Counted from the stretch's first letter, positions 41,420 through 50,498 are shown. The stretch: 60,070 nucleotides of DNA from Blastococcus sp. TF02A-35 (GCF_004571075.1 NZ_SPQP01000024.1:1-60070); one strand, 5' to 3'. Program-made: numbers and translations. The notes: generated from the sequence alone by a model not told the origin.

Positions 41420-42335
41420 GTGGACGAGCGGCGCCTGGGGGTGGTGTCCGGGCTCGGCGCCTACGCGCTCTGGGGGCTGTTCCCGCTGTACTTCCCCCTG
41501 CTCGAGCCGGCCGGGGGGCTGGAGATCGTCGCCCACCGCGTGCTCTGGTCGCTGCTCTTCGTCGGCCTGCTCCTGACCGTCGTGCGCCGGTGGGGGCTCG
41601 TGCGGGCAGCGGTCCGGGAGCGGCGCACGCTGGTGGTGCTCGCCGGCGCGGCGGTGCTCATCGCCGCGAACTGGCTGATCTTCGTCTAGGCGTGAACTCC
41701 GGGCAGGTCGTGGAGACATCGCTCGGCTACTTCATCAACCCCTGGTGAGCGTGCTCCTCGGGGTCGTCGTCTTCACCGAGCGGCTGCGCCCGCTGCAGTG
41801 GGTGGCCGTCGGCATCGCGGCGGTCGCCGTCCTGGTGCTGACGCTGGACCACGGCCGGCCGCCGTGGATCGCCCTCAGCCTCGCCGCGACGTTCGGCCTC
41901 TACGGCGTCATGAAGAAGCTCGTGGCGGTCGAGGCGGCGCCCGGGCTGTTCCTCGAGACGGCGCTCGTCGCCGTCCCGGCCGTGGTGGTGCTGTCCGTCC
42001 TGCACTCCGGGGGCGAGGGGACGTTCGCCGCCGCGGGCGCGGGGCACGCGCTGCTGCTCGTGAGCTCCGGGGTGGCGACCGCCGTCCCGCTGCTCCTCTT
42101 CGCCGCCGCGGCCCGGCGCATCCCGCTGTCGACGGTCGGCCTCCTCCAGTACCTGACCCCGCTGATGCAGCTGGCGGTCGGCGTCTTCGTCTACGACGAG
42201 CCGATGCCACCGGCCCGCCTGGCCGGTTTCGTGATCGTCTGGGTGGCCCTGGTGGTCTTCACGGCCGACATGCTGCGACACGCCCGGGCAGGCGCGCGTC
42301 GGACGTCACCGGAGGCGGTCCCGGCGACCCCCTGA
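41420..42335 (+). pseudogene. rarD: rarD (EamA/DMT transporter), broken by a stop and two frameshifts
   Basis: An EamA-family transporter split over three frames. Residues 1-89 (MDERRLGVVSG...NWLIFV) stop at TAG 41687-41689, where the family has a Trp codon. The next segment (VNSGQVVETSLGYFINP) lies in the -1 frame, and the rest (SVLLGVVVFTERLRPLQW to the end at 42335) is shifted once more. The three frames fit one substitution (TGG to TAG) plus two single-base losses, near 41690-41694 and 41738-41745. Read through, the product would be about 304 aa with ten spans, normal for RarD. The lesions lie within about 60 bases, so assembly error is also possible. Confidence 0.88.
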
Positions 42336-42390
42336 GCGGTCGTCGTCGGACCCGCCGCGGCACCGGCGCGGAACTGTCGGTGGGCGGGGA

Positions 42391-42396
42391 TACGGT
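42391..42396 (+). promoter_or_regulatory. Candidate -10 element of the DUF3263 gene
   Basis: TACGGT in the gap after rarD; it gives a leader of about 50 bases. GGAGATGG precedes the ATG. Confidence 0.35.
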
Positions 42397-42453
42397 GCCG
42401 GTCGAGCCGTCGGGGGAGCCCCGGCGGCAGGTGCGGCAGGAGATGGACCAGCG

Positions 42454-42792
42454 ATGAGCATCGACCCAGCCCCCGTGGTCTCCCCGCCCCGGGCCGACGG
42501 GTCAGGGGAGGCGTCCGCGCAGGTCGGCGCCGTAGGGCTGTCGCGGCGGGAGCACGACATGCTCGGGTTCGAGCGGCAGTGGTGGCGGCGGGCCGGGGCC
42601 AAGGAGACGGCGATCCGCGAGCGCTTCGGTACGACGCCGACCCGGTACTACCAGGCGCTCAACGCCCTGGTCGACCGGCCCGAGGCGCTGGCCGCCGACC
42701 CCCTCCTCGTGCAGCGCCTCCGGCGGGTGCGCACGGCGCGGCAACGAACGCGTTCGTCTCAGGTCCTGGGCAAGGCGAATTACATGGATTAG
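42454..42792 (+). CDS. DUF3263 protein
   Basis: A 112 aa [15 protein letters not shown] protein. The DUF3263 core is LSRREHDMLGFERQWWRRAG followed by KETAIRERFGTTPTRYYQALNAL; the second part looks like a helix-turn-helix. The tail is basic (RRVRTARQRTRSS). A DNA-binding role is likely but unproven. The LytR_C gene follows after 11 bases, an order common in this group. Confidence 0.88.
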   Translation: MSIDPAPVVSPPRADGSGEASAQVGAVGLSRREHDMLGFERQWWRRAGAKETAIRERFGTTPTRYYQALNALVDRPEALAADPLLVQRLRRVRTARQRTRSSQVLGKANYMD

Positions 42793-42803
42793 ATTTGCTC
42801 ACC

Positions 42804-44228
42804 GTGGGCAGGCACGCCGCGTCAGGCAGTGACGGACTGGACCAGGGGACCGCTCCTGCAGCCGCTGGACGGCGCAGGACCGACTCCCTCGATCACGCTC
42901 GCCCGGCTCCTGGGCTGAGCGACCACCCCACGACCCGCGACCGGGACCGGTCCGGGCGCCGTGACGTGCTGCTCGGCCTCCCGCCGGCCGACCGCGCGCC
43001 GCAGGGCTCGCGCTCCCGGCTGCCGCTGCCCCCGGTCCCCGCAGGCGGCCGGCCCGCGGCCGCGGTCCCGCCGCGTCCGGTCCCCGCCCCCGCGCGTCCC
43101 GTGGCCCCCGAGCCGCGGCTCGGGCGCCCCGCCCGCCCGGCCGACGTCCTCGCGCCCGTCTCCGCCGGGGAGGGGATCGCCAAGCCCGTCCCCGCCATGG
43201 CCAAGGCCGCCGCCACCTCGCTGGCGCCCTCGGGCACCTGGGTCGAGGACGAGGCGCTCGTGACCACCGGCCCCGGCCGCGGTCCCCGCCCGGCCCCGCG
43301 GGTGCCCCGCGTGCCCCGGCAGACCACCCCGTCCGGCGCCCCCGCGAAGTCCTACGGCGACTGGACCAAGCCCTCCCGCGCCGACGAGGGCTCCCGCCCG
43401 GCCTTCGACCTCGGCACCGACCTGGACCTGCCGCAGGGCCTCGTCCCGCCGATGACCACCGCCATCCCCGAGCGGGGTGCCGGCCTGCGCCGGGCCGCCG
43501 ACGTCGACGAGTACGACGAGGCCTACGACGAGGCGTACGAGGACGAGTACGACGACGAGCCCGCGCTCGACCGGGACGAGGCCCCGGCGCCCGTCCGCGG
43601 CCCCGTCAAGGGCGGTCGCGCCAACTTCCGCGCCGAGCGCCAGGCCGCCGACGCCGCGCGCCGCCGGGCAGCCAAGAAGAACGGCACGCCCGAGGTCATC
43701 TTCGAGGACGAGGACGAGCCCAAGCCGCGCATGGTCCTCAAGAGCCTGGTCGCCATGGCGGTCGTCGCTCTCGTCGTCCTCGGCGTCTACACCGTGACCA
43801 AGCCGGAGCAGACCGAGGCCGGCGCCCAGGCGCCGGTCGCGCCCGCCACCGTCGAGGCCCCCGCCATCCCCACCGCGGAGCTCCCGCCCCTGGCCAACGA
43901 GCCCATCTCGCTCGAGCCCGAGGCCCCCGTCGCCAAGCTGCCGGTCACCGTCCTGAACGCCACGACCGTCAACGGTCTCGCCGGCAAGATCTCCTCCGCC
44001 GTCGTCGGCGGCGGCTGGGAGTCCCCCGGCGTGGGCGCCTACGAGGGCGACCCGGTCGCCGCGACCACCGTCTTCTTCACCGAGGGCGACGAGGCGCAGC
44101 GCCAGGCGGCGCTCGCGCTGGTCGAGCAGTTCCCGCAGCTGGCGGGCCCTGCGCCGCGGTTCTTCGAGGTCACCGACGTGCCGGCCCCGGGCCTGGTCAT
44201 CGTCGCCACCGGTAACTGGACGCCCTGA
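42804..44228 (+). CDS. Membrane-anchored LytR C-terminal domain protein
   Basis: A protein of about 474 aa. The first ~310 residues are low-complexity (Pro/Ala/Arg), with an acidic Asp/Glu/Tyr repeat (DEYDEAYDEAYEDEYDDE) near residue 235. One membrane span (about 314-332) is followed by a Pro/Glu/Ala linker and the LytR_C domain (VTVLNATTVNGLAGKISSAV onward), which in other proteins sits outside the membrane and is linked to wall polymer attachment. The GTG 42804 (MGRHAASGS) is chosen as the likely start; a TTG 9 bases upstream is an alternative and no clear Shine-Dalgarno is seen. Confidence 0.8.
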   Translation: MGRHAASGSDGLDQGTAPAAAGRRRTDSLDHARPAPGLSDHPTTRDRDRSGRRDVLLGLPPADRAPQGSRSRLPLPPVPAGGRPAAAVPPRPVPAPARPVAPEPRLGRPARPADVLAPVSAGEGIAKPVPAMAKAAATSLAPSGTWVEDEALVTTGPGRGPRPAPRVPRVPRQTTPSGAPAKSYGDWTKPSRADEGSRPAFDLGTDLDLPQGLVPPMTTAIPERGAGLRRAADVDEYDEAYDEAYEDEYDDEPALDRDEAPAPVRGPVKGGRANFRAERQAADAARRRAAKKNGTPEVIFEDEDEPKPRMVLKSLVAMAVVALVVLGVYTVTKPEQTEAGAQAPVAPATVEAPAIPTAELPPLANEPISLEPEAPVAKLPVTVLNATTVNGLAGKISSAVVGGGWESPGVGAYEGDPVAATTVFFTEGDEAQRQAALALVEQFPQLAGPAPRFFEVTDVPAPGLVIVATGNWTP

Positions 44229-44284
44229 CCCCGGCGGCCGGTGCCGCGCGGAACACGCGCGGCACCTCGGCCGTTGGGCGCTTC

Positions 44285-47173
44285 GTGCGCTCCCACCGTG
44301 GTCCCGCGCGTGCGGGCGGGCGCGCCGTGGTCGCCGCCCTCCTCGCCGTCGGCCTGACCCCCGCCACCGTCGTCCTGGCACCGCCGGCAGCAGCCGCGGA
44401 GGTCCGCACGGAGGACGCGCGGGTGCCTTCGGGCAGCGGCGCGGACGCGGTGGAGCTCGACACCACCCTCTACCTGCCGGACGGCGACGAGCCGGCCCCC
44501 GCCGTGGTCCTCGCGCACGGCTTCGGCGGCAGCAAGCGCTCCGTGGCCGACGACGCGCGGGACCTCGCCGAGCGCGGCTACGTCGTCCTCACCTACTCCG
44601 CCCGCGGGTTCGGCGAGAGCACCGGCCAGATCGGGCTCAACGACCCGCGCTACGAGGTCGCCGACCTCTCGACGCTGCTGGACCTGCTCGCCGAGCGGGA
44701 CGACGTGCAGCTCGACTCCGACGGCGACCCGCGCGTCGGCGTAGCCGGCGGCTCCTACGGCGGCGCGCTCGCGCTGCTGGGCGCCGCCTACGACGACCGC
44801 GTCGACGCCATCGCGCCGCAGATCACCTGGAACTCGCTGACCACCTCGCTGTTCCCCTCGCAGACCGGCACCACCGACGCCGGCACCGTCGCGGCCACGC
44901 CGCAGTCGGAGGGCGCCGGCGTCTACAAGCGGCTGTGGGCCGGCCTCTTCTTCGGCATCGGCGCGTCCCCGTCCGGTGGCCTGCTGGGCGGTCTCGGCGG
45001 CGGGGGCGGTGAGACCGCGGGCGCGGACGGTGCCGCGGCCGGCGGCCGGGTGGCCGACGGCATCCCGCCCGAGCTCCTCGAGCGCGCCGCGCAGAACCCC
45101 GAGGCCGTGGAGCAGCTGCTCACCTGCGGCCGCTTCCGCGCCGACATCTGCGCCGCCTACCAGGCCGCCGCCGAGGCGGGCACGCTCACGCCCGAGATCG
45201 CCGCGGTGCTCGACCGCAGCAGCCCGGCGGGCGTCCTCGACCGCATCGACGCGCCCACGCTCCTGGTCCAGGGCACGCAGGACTCCCTGTTCGGGCTCGG
45301 CCAGGCCGACGCCAACGCCCGCGGCATCGCCGCCGACGGCACGCCGGTGAAGGTCGTCTGGTTCGCCGGCGGCCACGACTCCGCGTCGTCGGAGAACCAG
45401 ACCGAGGCGCTGCGGGAGCAGGTGGCCGGCTGGTTCGACTGGCACCTCCGCTCCGCCGACGACCCCGCCCGGGGCCAGGACCCCGGCACCGGCTTCGAGT
45501 TCCCGGCGCCCACCGGCCTCGGCGCCACGTTCGGCCGGGTGCAGGGCGGCAGCCGGACCGTCGTCGCCGACCGCTACCCGGGCCTGGACGGCGAGGAGCC
45601 GGCCGCCCGGCGCGAGGTGTCGGTCGAGGGACCGCTGCAGCCGGTGGTCAACCCGGCCGGCGGCACCCCTGCCTCCCTCACCACCGTGCCCGGCCTCGGC
45701 GCGCTCGCCTCGGCGCTGGGCGGGACGACGCTGGAGATCCCGGGCCAGTTCGCCGCGTTCGACAGCGCGCCGCTGGACGCCCCCGTCGAGGTGGTCGGCG
45801 CCTCGACCGTCGACCTGCTGGTCGCGGCCCCCGGCGGCTCGGCCACGCTGTTCGCCAAGCTCTACGACGTCGCGCCCGACGGGAGCACCACGCTGCCCAG
45901 CGGGCTCGTGGCGCCGCTCGCCCTCACCGGCATCTCCACCGACCCCGCCGCGCCCACGCGGGTGAGTGTCACCCTGCCGGGCATCGTGCACCGGTTCGAG
46001 ACCGGCCACAGCATGCGGGTCGTCGTCTCCTCCACCGACCAGGGCTTCGCGCTCCCGACGGCCGCGGGGGCCTACTCCGTGGGCCTGGCGTCGGCCGACC
46101 TGGCGGTCCCCGAGGTGAGCGGGCAGACGGAGAACACCGGCGGGACCTCGCGCTGGTGGGTGCTGCTCGGCGTGCTCGCCGCGCTCGGGCTGCTGGGGTG
46201 GCTGGCGGCGCAGTGGTGGGGCGCCCGGCGTCGTCGCCAGGTCTCGGCCGCCGACCCCGACGGCGAGGACGTGCCGCTGCGCTTCGAGGGCGTGACCAAG
46301 GCCTACAAGGACGGCTTCGTCGCCGTGCGCGACCTGTCCTTCGAGGTGCGCCGCGGCCAGGTGCTCGGCCTGCTCGGCCCCAACGGCGCCGGCAAGACGA
46401 CGTCGCTGCGCATGCTCATGGGCCTGATCAAGCCCACCGAGGGCCGGATCAGCATCTTCGGCCACGCGGCGGGACCGGGCGCCCCGGTGCTGTCCCGGCT
46501 GGGGTCCTTCGTCGAGGGCACGGGGCTGCAGCCGCACCTCTCCGGCCGCGACAACCTGACCCTCTACTGGGCTGCGACCGGCCGGCCGGCCGAGGACGCG
46601 CACATGGAGGAGGCCATCGCCGTCGCCGGGCTCGGTGCCGCGCTCGACCGCCCGGTGCGCCGCTACAGCCAGGGCATGCGCCAGCGCGTCGCCATCGCGC
46701 AGGCGATGCTCGGCCTGCCCGACCTGCTGGTGCTCGACGAGCCGACCAACGGGCTGGACCCGCCGCAGATCCACGCCATGCGCGAGGTGCTGCGCGACTA
46801 CGCGGCCACCGGGCGCACCGTCATCGTCTCCAGCCACCTGCTCAGCGAGATCGAGCAGACGTGCAGCCACGTCGTCGTCATGGCGAAGGGCCAGAAGATC
46901 GTGCAGGGCACGGTCGAGGAGATCGTCGGCACCGGTGGGTCGGTGCTGGTCGGCCTGGCCGACGACGCCGACACCGACCGGGCGGTCGCCGTGCTCGGCA
47001 CCGTGCCGGGCGTGACCGCCGCCCGCACCGACGAGGGCCTGGTCGCCGAGCTGGACGGCGCCCGGCGGTCCGACGCGCTGCAGGCGCTCGTGTCCGCGGG
47101 CATCGCCGTCGACCAGTTCACGCCGCGACGACGGCTCGAGGACGCATTCCTCGCGCTGGTGGGGGAGAGCTGA
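44285..47173 (+). CDS. Secreted alpha/beta hydrolase (S15/CocE type) fused to an ABC transporter ATPase
   Basis: One 962 aa frame with two enzymes. A signal sequence (about residues 10-38) leads to an alpha/beta hydrolase with nucleophile S157 in GGSYGG, D333 in GTQDS and H364 in GGHDS, then a beta-rich CocE/S15-like C-terminal domain (to ~610). One membrane span (about 624-645) with a following RRRR stop-transfer leads to an ABC ATPase: Walker A GPNGAGKTT near 698, signature YSQGMRQRVAIAQAM, Walker B LLVLDEPTNGLD. The order predicts an outside hydrolase tied to an inside ATPase. The next gene encodes the matching ABC-2 permease (TGATG overlap). The substrate is unknown. Confidence 0.9.
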   Translation: MRSHRGPARAGGRAVVAALLAVGLTPATVVLAPPAAAAEVRTEDARVPSGSGADAVELDTTLYLPDGDEPAPAVVLAHGFGGSKRSVADDARDLAERGYVVLTYSARGFGESTGQIGLNDPRYEVADLSTLLDLLAERDDVQLDSDGDPRVGVAGGSYGGALALLGAAYDDRVDAIAPQITWNSLTTSLFPSQTGTTDAGTVAATPQSEGAGVYKRLWAGLFFGIGASPSGGLLGGLGGGGGETAGADGAAAGGRVADGIPPELLERAAQNPEAVEQLLTCGRFRADICAAYQAAAEAGTLTPEIAAVLDRSSPAGVLDRIDAPTLLVQGTQDSLFGLGQADANARGIAADGTPVKVVWFAGGHDSASSENQTEALREQVAGWFDWHLRSADDPARGQDPGTGFEFPAPTGLGATFGRVQGGSRTVVADRYPGLDGEEPAARREVSVEGPLQPVVNPAGGTPASLTTVPGLGALASALGGTTLEIPGQFAAFDSAPLDAPVEVVGASTVDLLVAAPGGSATLFAKLYDVAPDGSTTLPSGLVAPLALTGISTDPAAPTRVSVTLPGIVHRFETGHSMRVVVSSTDQGFALPTAAGAYSVGLASADLAVPEVSGQTENTGGTSRWWVLLGVLAALGLLGWLAAQWWGARRRRQVSAADPDGEDVPLRFEGVTKAYKDGFVAVRDLSFEVRRGQVLGLLGPNGAGKTTSLRMLMGLIKPTEGRISIFGHAAGPGAPVLSRLGSFVEGTGLQPHLSGRDNLTLYWAATGRPAEDAHMEEAIAVAGLGAALDRPVRRYSQGMRQRVAIAQAMLGLPDLLVLDEPTNGLDPPQIHAMREVLRDYAATGRTVIVSSHLLSEIEQTCSHVVVMAKGQKIVQGTVEEIVGTGGSVLVGLADDADTDRAVAVLGTVPGVTAARTDEGLVAELDGARRSDALQALVSAGIAVDQFTPRRRLEDAFLALVGES

Positions 47174-48045
47174 TGAGCACGACCGACCACGTGCAGCCGA
47201 CCGGTGCGGTCAAGGGCTACCGGCCGGACCGCACCCTGCGGCTGTCGGTGGAGCTCCGCCGGCAGTTCAAGCGGCGCCGCACCATGGGCGTCTTCCTGCT
47301 CATGGCCGCGCTGCCGCTGGTCCTCATCGCCGCGCTGAAGCTGGGCGCGAACGAGGAGGCCGAGTCCAACGACCGGATCAACCTGGTCGACGTCGCCACC
47401 TCCAGCGGGCTGAACTTCACGCTGTTCGTGCTGTTCGCGACCACCGGGTTCTTCCTGGTCGTCGTCTACGCCCTGTTCTTCGGGGACACCGTGGCCACCG
47501 AGGCGCAGTGGGGCTCGCTGCGCTACGCGCTGGCCACCCCGGTGCCCCGCATGCGGCTGCTCCGGCAGAAGTGGTTCGCCGCGCTGGTGCAGTCGGTGGC
47601 GGCCCTGCTGACGCTCGCCGCGGTGGCGGTGGTCGCCGGCGGCCTCGCGTTCGGCTTCGACGACATCCAGACCCCGGTCGGCGTCACCCTCGACCAGGGC
47701 GACGGCATGCTGCGGCTGGCCGGGATGCTCGGCTACCTCGCCGTCCACCTGCTGGTGGTGGGGGCGCTGGCGTTCTGGTTCTCGACGATCACCGACGCGC
47801 CGCTGGCCGCCGTCGGTGGTGCGGTCTTCACGATGGTGGTCTTCGCGATCCTCGACCAGGTGGAGCAGCTCGGCGCGATCCGCGACTGGTTCCCCACGGC
47901 GGAGGAGTTCGCCTGGACCGACCTGCTGCAGACGCCGATCGACTCGGGCGACATGTTCCGCGGCGTCATCCAGTCGCTGGTCTACGTCGCCATCTTCACG
48001 GCGCTGGGCTTCCGCCACTTCGCGCGGAGAGACGTCACCAGCTAG
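47173..48045 (+). CDS. ABC-2 type transporter permease
   Basis: A 290 aa membrane protein with about six spans, of the ABC-2 export permease type (long extracytoplasmic loop after the first span). It starts one base inside the preceding stop (TGATG), so it is coupled to the hydrolase-ATPase fusion and should form its membrane partner. The product exported, or the substrate hydrolysed outside, cannot be inferred. Confidence 0.88.
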   Translation: MSTTDHVQPTGAVKGYRPDRTLRLSVELRRQFKRRRTMGVFLLMAALPLVLIAALKLGANEEAESNDRINLVDVATSSGLNFTLFVLFATTGFFLVVVYALFFGDTVATEAQWGSLRYALATPVPRMRLLRQKWFAALVQSVAALLTLAAVAVVAGGLAFGFDDIQTPVGVTLDQGDGMLRLAGMLGYLAVHLLVVGALAFWFSTITDAPLAAVGGAVFTMVVFAILDQVEQLGAIRDWFPTAEEFAWTDLLQTPIDSGDMFRGVIQSLVYVAIFTALGFRHFARRDVTS

Positions 48046-48061
48046 TCGGGCGCGGACGGCG

Positions 48062-48883
48062 CTACAAGCTGGCGCGGACCGCCTGGGCCCAGCCCTCGCC
48101 CATCGCGCCGTCGGTGACCGTCACGTTGGGGACGGCGGTCATCAGCCCGGTCATGCCGTCGACCGCGGCCCCGTTCGCGGTGATGAACAGCCGCCCGACG
48201 GCCGGCGCCATGTCCAGGTCGCTGACGCTGTCACCGATCGCGACCGCGTCGTCGGGGGAGAGGTCGCGGCGCTCGAGGTCCCAGGCGATGGCCGCGCCCT
48301 TGGAGATGCCGCGCGGCATCAGGTGGTAGACCCGCGGGGGAGCGGCGTCGTCGTCCAGCCCCATCCAGGACGCCGCCGGGATCGCGCCGTTGTCCTTGAG
48401 GGTCAGCCAGCCCGCGCCCCGCTCGGCCAGCCACGCGTCGACGGCGAGCGGGTCGACCCGCCCGCGCAGCAGGGCGTCGGTGTCGTGCGTGGCGTGCCAC
48501 GGCGCGTGCCACTCCAGGCGGCCGGGGTGGGCGGCGATCAGCTCCTCGACGACGCCGAGGGAGGCCATCACGTCCATCGGCGTCCGGTTGCCGTACTCCT
48601 CGGGCAGCTCGCCGCGGAGCCGGTGCGGCGTGCGGCCGGCACCCCAGCCGATCGTGGCGCCCAGCTCCGCGATCGCGCCGTCGGCGGCGAAGATCCGAGC
48701 CGCCTCCACGACCTGCTCGTAGGTGCGGCCGCTAACCAGCACCAGGGCGACGCCGGCCCGGTGCAGCTCCAGCAGCGCCGCGGCCGGCCCGTCGGTGAGC
48801 TCGCGCCCCGCCGTGTGCCAGAAGGAGCCCCGGGGACCGACCATCGTCCCGTCGAGATCGGTGTAGACGACGCGCGCGCTCAC
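48062..48883 (-). CDS. HAD family hydrolase (Cof/MPGP-like)
   Basis: A 273 aa HAD phosphatase. Motif I is YTDLDGT (nucleophile Asp near residue 8), motif II is LVSGRT, the Lys of motif III is in GISKGAAIAW, and motif IV is GDSVSDLDM. The C2-type cap resembles sucrose-phosphate or mannosylglycerate phosphatases, but the substrate is unknown. GTG 48883 (MSARVVYTDLDG) is the likely start; a longer frame to 48943 would run into the divergent thrC promoter and riboswitch. Confidence 0.88.
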   Translation of the reverse strand: MSARVVYTDLDGTMVGPRGSFWHTAGRELTDGPAAALLELHRAGVALVLVSGRTYEQVVEAARIFAADGAIAELGATIGWGAGRTPHRLRGELPEEYGNRTPMDVMASLGVVEELIAAHPGRLEWHAPWHATHDTDALLRGRVDPLAVDAWLAERGAGWLTLKDNGAIPAASWMGLDDDAAPPRVYHLMPRGISKGAAIAWDLERRDLSPDDAVAIGDSVSDLDMAPAVGRLFITANGAAVDGMTGLMTAVPNVTVTDGAMGEGWAQAVRASL

Positions 48884-48925
48884 CTGGCCATCCTGTCCGC
48901 TCGCCGGTCGGCGCCCGCGACTGGG

Positions 48926-48931
48926 TAGAGT
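48926..48931 (+). promoter_or_regulatory. Candidate -10 element of the riboswitch-thrC unit
   Basis: TAGAGT would start transcription at about 48938, a few bases before the riboswitch P1 stem. No clear -35 is visible. Confidence 0.5.
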
Positions 48932-48942
48932 GCGGCTGTTCA

Positions 48943-49065
48943 CTCATCCAGAGGGGCAGAGGGACACGGCCCGACGAAGCCCCGGCAACCGCCGACTGCG
49001 CTCGCGCAGCGGGAGGTGCCAATTCCGTCCTGCGCGGCTCGACGGCCCGACGCGGGGAAGATGAG
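48943..49065 (+). promoter_or_regulatory. SAM-I riboswitch
   Basis: S-adenosylmethionine-binding leader. Its conserved core is easy to read: AGAGGGACACGGCCCGA, then GAAGCCCCGGCAACC, a variable P3 hairpin, GGAGGTGCCAATTCC, a P4 pairing (CCTGCG/CGCGGG) and the 3' GGAAGATGAG. P1 pairs CTCATC (48943-48948) with GATGAG (49060-49065). The presence of P4 before the final P1 strand favours SAM-I over SAM-IV. The Shine-Dalgarno AGGAGG (49064-49069) overlaps the 3' side of P1, so SAM binding should reduce ribosome access to the gene at 49080. Confidence 0.93.
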
Positions 49066-49079
49066 GAGGTAGTCGTCGC

Positions 49080-50381
49080 ATGACTCTGACCGCTCCCGGA
49101 TCCGTCCAGGCCGACTCCAGCGCCGGTGGCCCGGTTCCCCCGTGTCCGGCCCGCGGGCTGGTCTGCCGCAACTGCGGCGCCACCTTCGGCCTGATCGCCG
49201 AGCACGCCTGCGCCGAGTGCTTCGGCCCGCTGGAGGTCGACTACGACCCCGAGGTGATGAAGGCCGTCACCCGGGAGCAGATCGAGGCCGGCCCGCAGAA
49301 CATCTGGCGCTACGTGGCCCTCCTGCCCGTGGGCCAGGACCCCGCCTCCCGCGTCTCGCTCGACCCCGGCATGACGCCGCTGGTCCGCGCCGACCGGCTG
49401 GCCGAGGAGCTCGGGCTGACCGGCGGCCTGTGGGTCAAGGACGACTCCGCGAACCCCACCCACTCCTTCAAGGACCGCGTCGTCAGCCTCGCCGCCACCG
49501 CGGCCAAGGGCCTGGGCTACCGGAAGATCGCCGCGGCCTCCACCGGCAACCTGGCCAACTCCGTCGCCGCGCACGCCGCCCGCGTCGGGCTGCCCTCCTA
49601 CGTGTTCATCCCGAGCGACCTCGAGCCGGGCAAGGTCGTGCAGTCGGCCGTCTACGGCCAGACGCTGGTCGCCGTCGACGGCTCCTACGACGACGTCAAC
49701 CGGCTCACCAGCGAGCTCGCCGAGACCGACGAGTTCGAGGACACCGCCTTCGTCAACCAGAACGTGCGGCCCTACTACGCCGAGGGCTCCAAGACGATGG
49801 GCTACGAGATCGCCGAGCAGCTCGGCTGGCGGATCCCGGCCCAGGTCGTCATCCCCATGGCGTCGGGCTCGCTGCTCACCAAGGTGGACAAGGCCTTCCG
49901 CGAGCTCACCGCCGCCGGCATCGTCGAGGCGACCGAGTGGACGATCTTCGGCGCCCAGTCCGCGGGCTGCGACCCGATCGCGACCGCCTTCGACAACGGG
50001 TGGGACGTCGTGAAGCCGGTCAAGCCGACCGGGATCGCGAAGTCGCTCAACATCGGCAACCCCGCCGACGGCCCCTACGCCTTGGACGCCATCCGCCGCA
50101 CCGGTGGTTCGGTCGCCCGCGTGGGCGACGACGAGATCGTGCAGGGCATCCGTGACCTCGCCCGCACCACGGGCGTGTTCGCCGAGACCGCCGGCGGCGT
50201 CACCGTCGCGGTCCTGCGCAAGCTCGTCGAGGGCGGGCAGCTCGACCCGGCCAAGGAGACCGTCGTCCTCAACACCGGAGAGGGCCTCAAGACCCTGGAC
50301 CCGCTGGAGCCGGTGGTCGGCCCCACGCACCGGGTGGAGCCGTCGCTGAGGTCGGCGAGGGCCGCGGGCCTGATCGGCTGA
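49080..50381 (+). CDS. thrC: Threonine synthase family PLP enzyme under SAM riboswitch control
   Basis: A 433 aa fold-type II PLP enzyme. An N-terminal Cys cluster (CRNC near residue 31 and CAEC about 16 residues on) looks like a zinc ribbon. The PLP lysine is K131 in NPTHSFKDR. Annotation as threonine synthase (O-phosphohomoserine to threonine) follows overall similarity, but motifs differ from the textbook enzyme: PTHSFKDR instead of PTGSFKDR, and [13 protein letters not shown] instead of a GNGGN loop. Control by SAM is unexpected for threonine synthesis, so a role in making a methionine precursor is worth testing. No hom or thrB is nearby. Confidence 0.85.
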   Translation: MTLTAPGSVQADSSAGGPVPPCPARGLVCRNCGATFGLIAEHACAECFGPLEVDYDPEVMKAVTREQIEAGPQNIWRYVALLPVGQDPASRVSLDPGMTPLVRADRLAEELGLTGGLWVKDDSANPTHSFKDRVVSLAATAAKGLGYRKIAAASTGNLANSVAAHAARVGLPSYVFIPSDLEPGKVVQSAVYGQTLVAVDGSYDDVNRLTSELAETDEFEDTAFVNQNVRPYYAEGSKTMGYEIAEQLGWRIPAQVVIPMASGSLLTKVDKAFRELTAAGIVEATEWTIFGAQSAGCDPIATAFDNGWDVVKPVKPTGIAKSLNIGNPADGPYALDAIRRTGGSVARVGDDEIVQGIRDLARTTGVFAETAGGVTVAVLRKLVEGGQLDPAKETVVLNTGEGLKTLDPLEPVVGPTHRVEPSLRSARAAGLIG

Positions 50382-50498
50382 ACGCCGCGCCCCGGGAGGG
50401 CGTAGGGTCGGGGCCGTTCCCCGGTTCAGGCGACCACGAGTCGCTGCATCCGGGTATGAGCCGTGCGCGTGGGTACTCCCACCAGCGCTTTTCTGCTG

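Noticed and set aside
44039..46870. 943-codon open frame opposite the hydrolase-ATPase gene
   Set aside because: Shadow frame; the plus-strand product has complete catalytic motifs of two families.
48943..49065. SAM-IV rather than SAM-I riboswitch
   Set aside because: A P4-type pairing (CCTGCG with CGCGGG) followed by GGAAGATGAG closing P1 fits SAM-I; SAM-IV lacks this P4 order.
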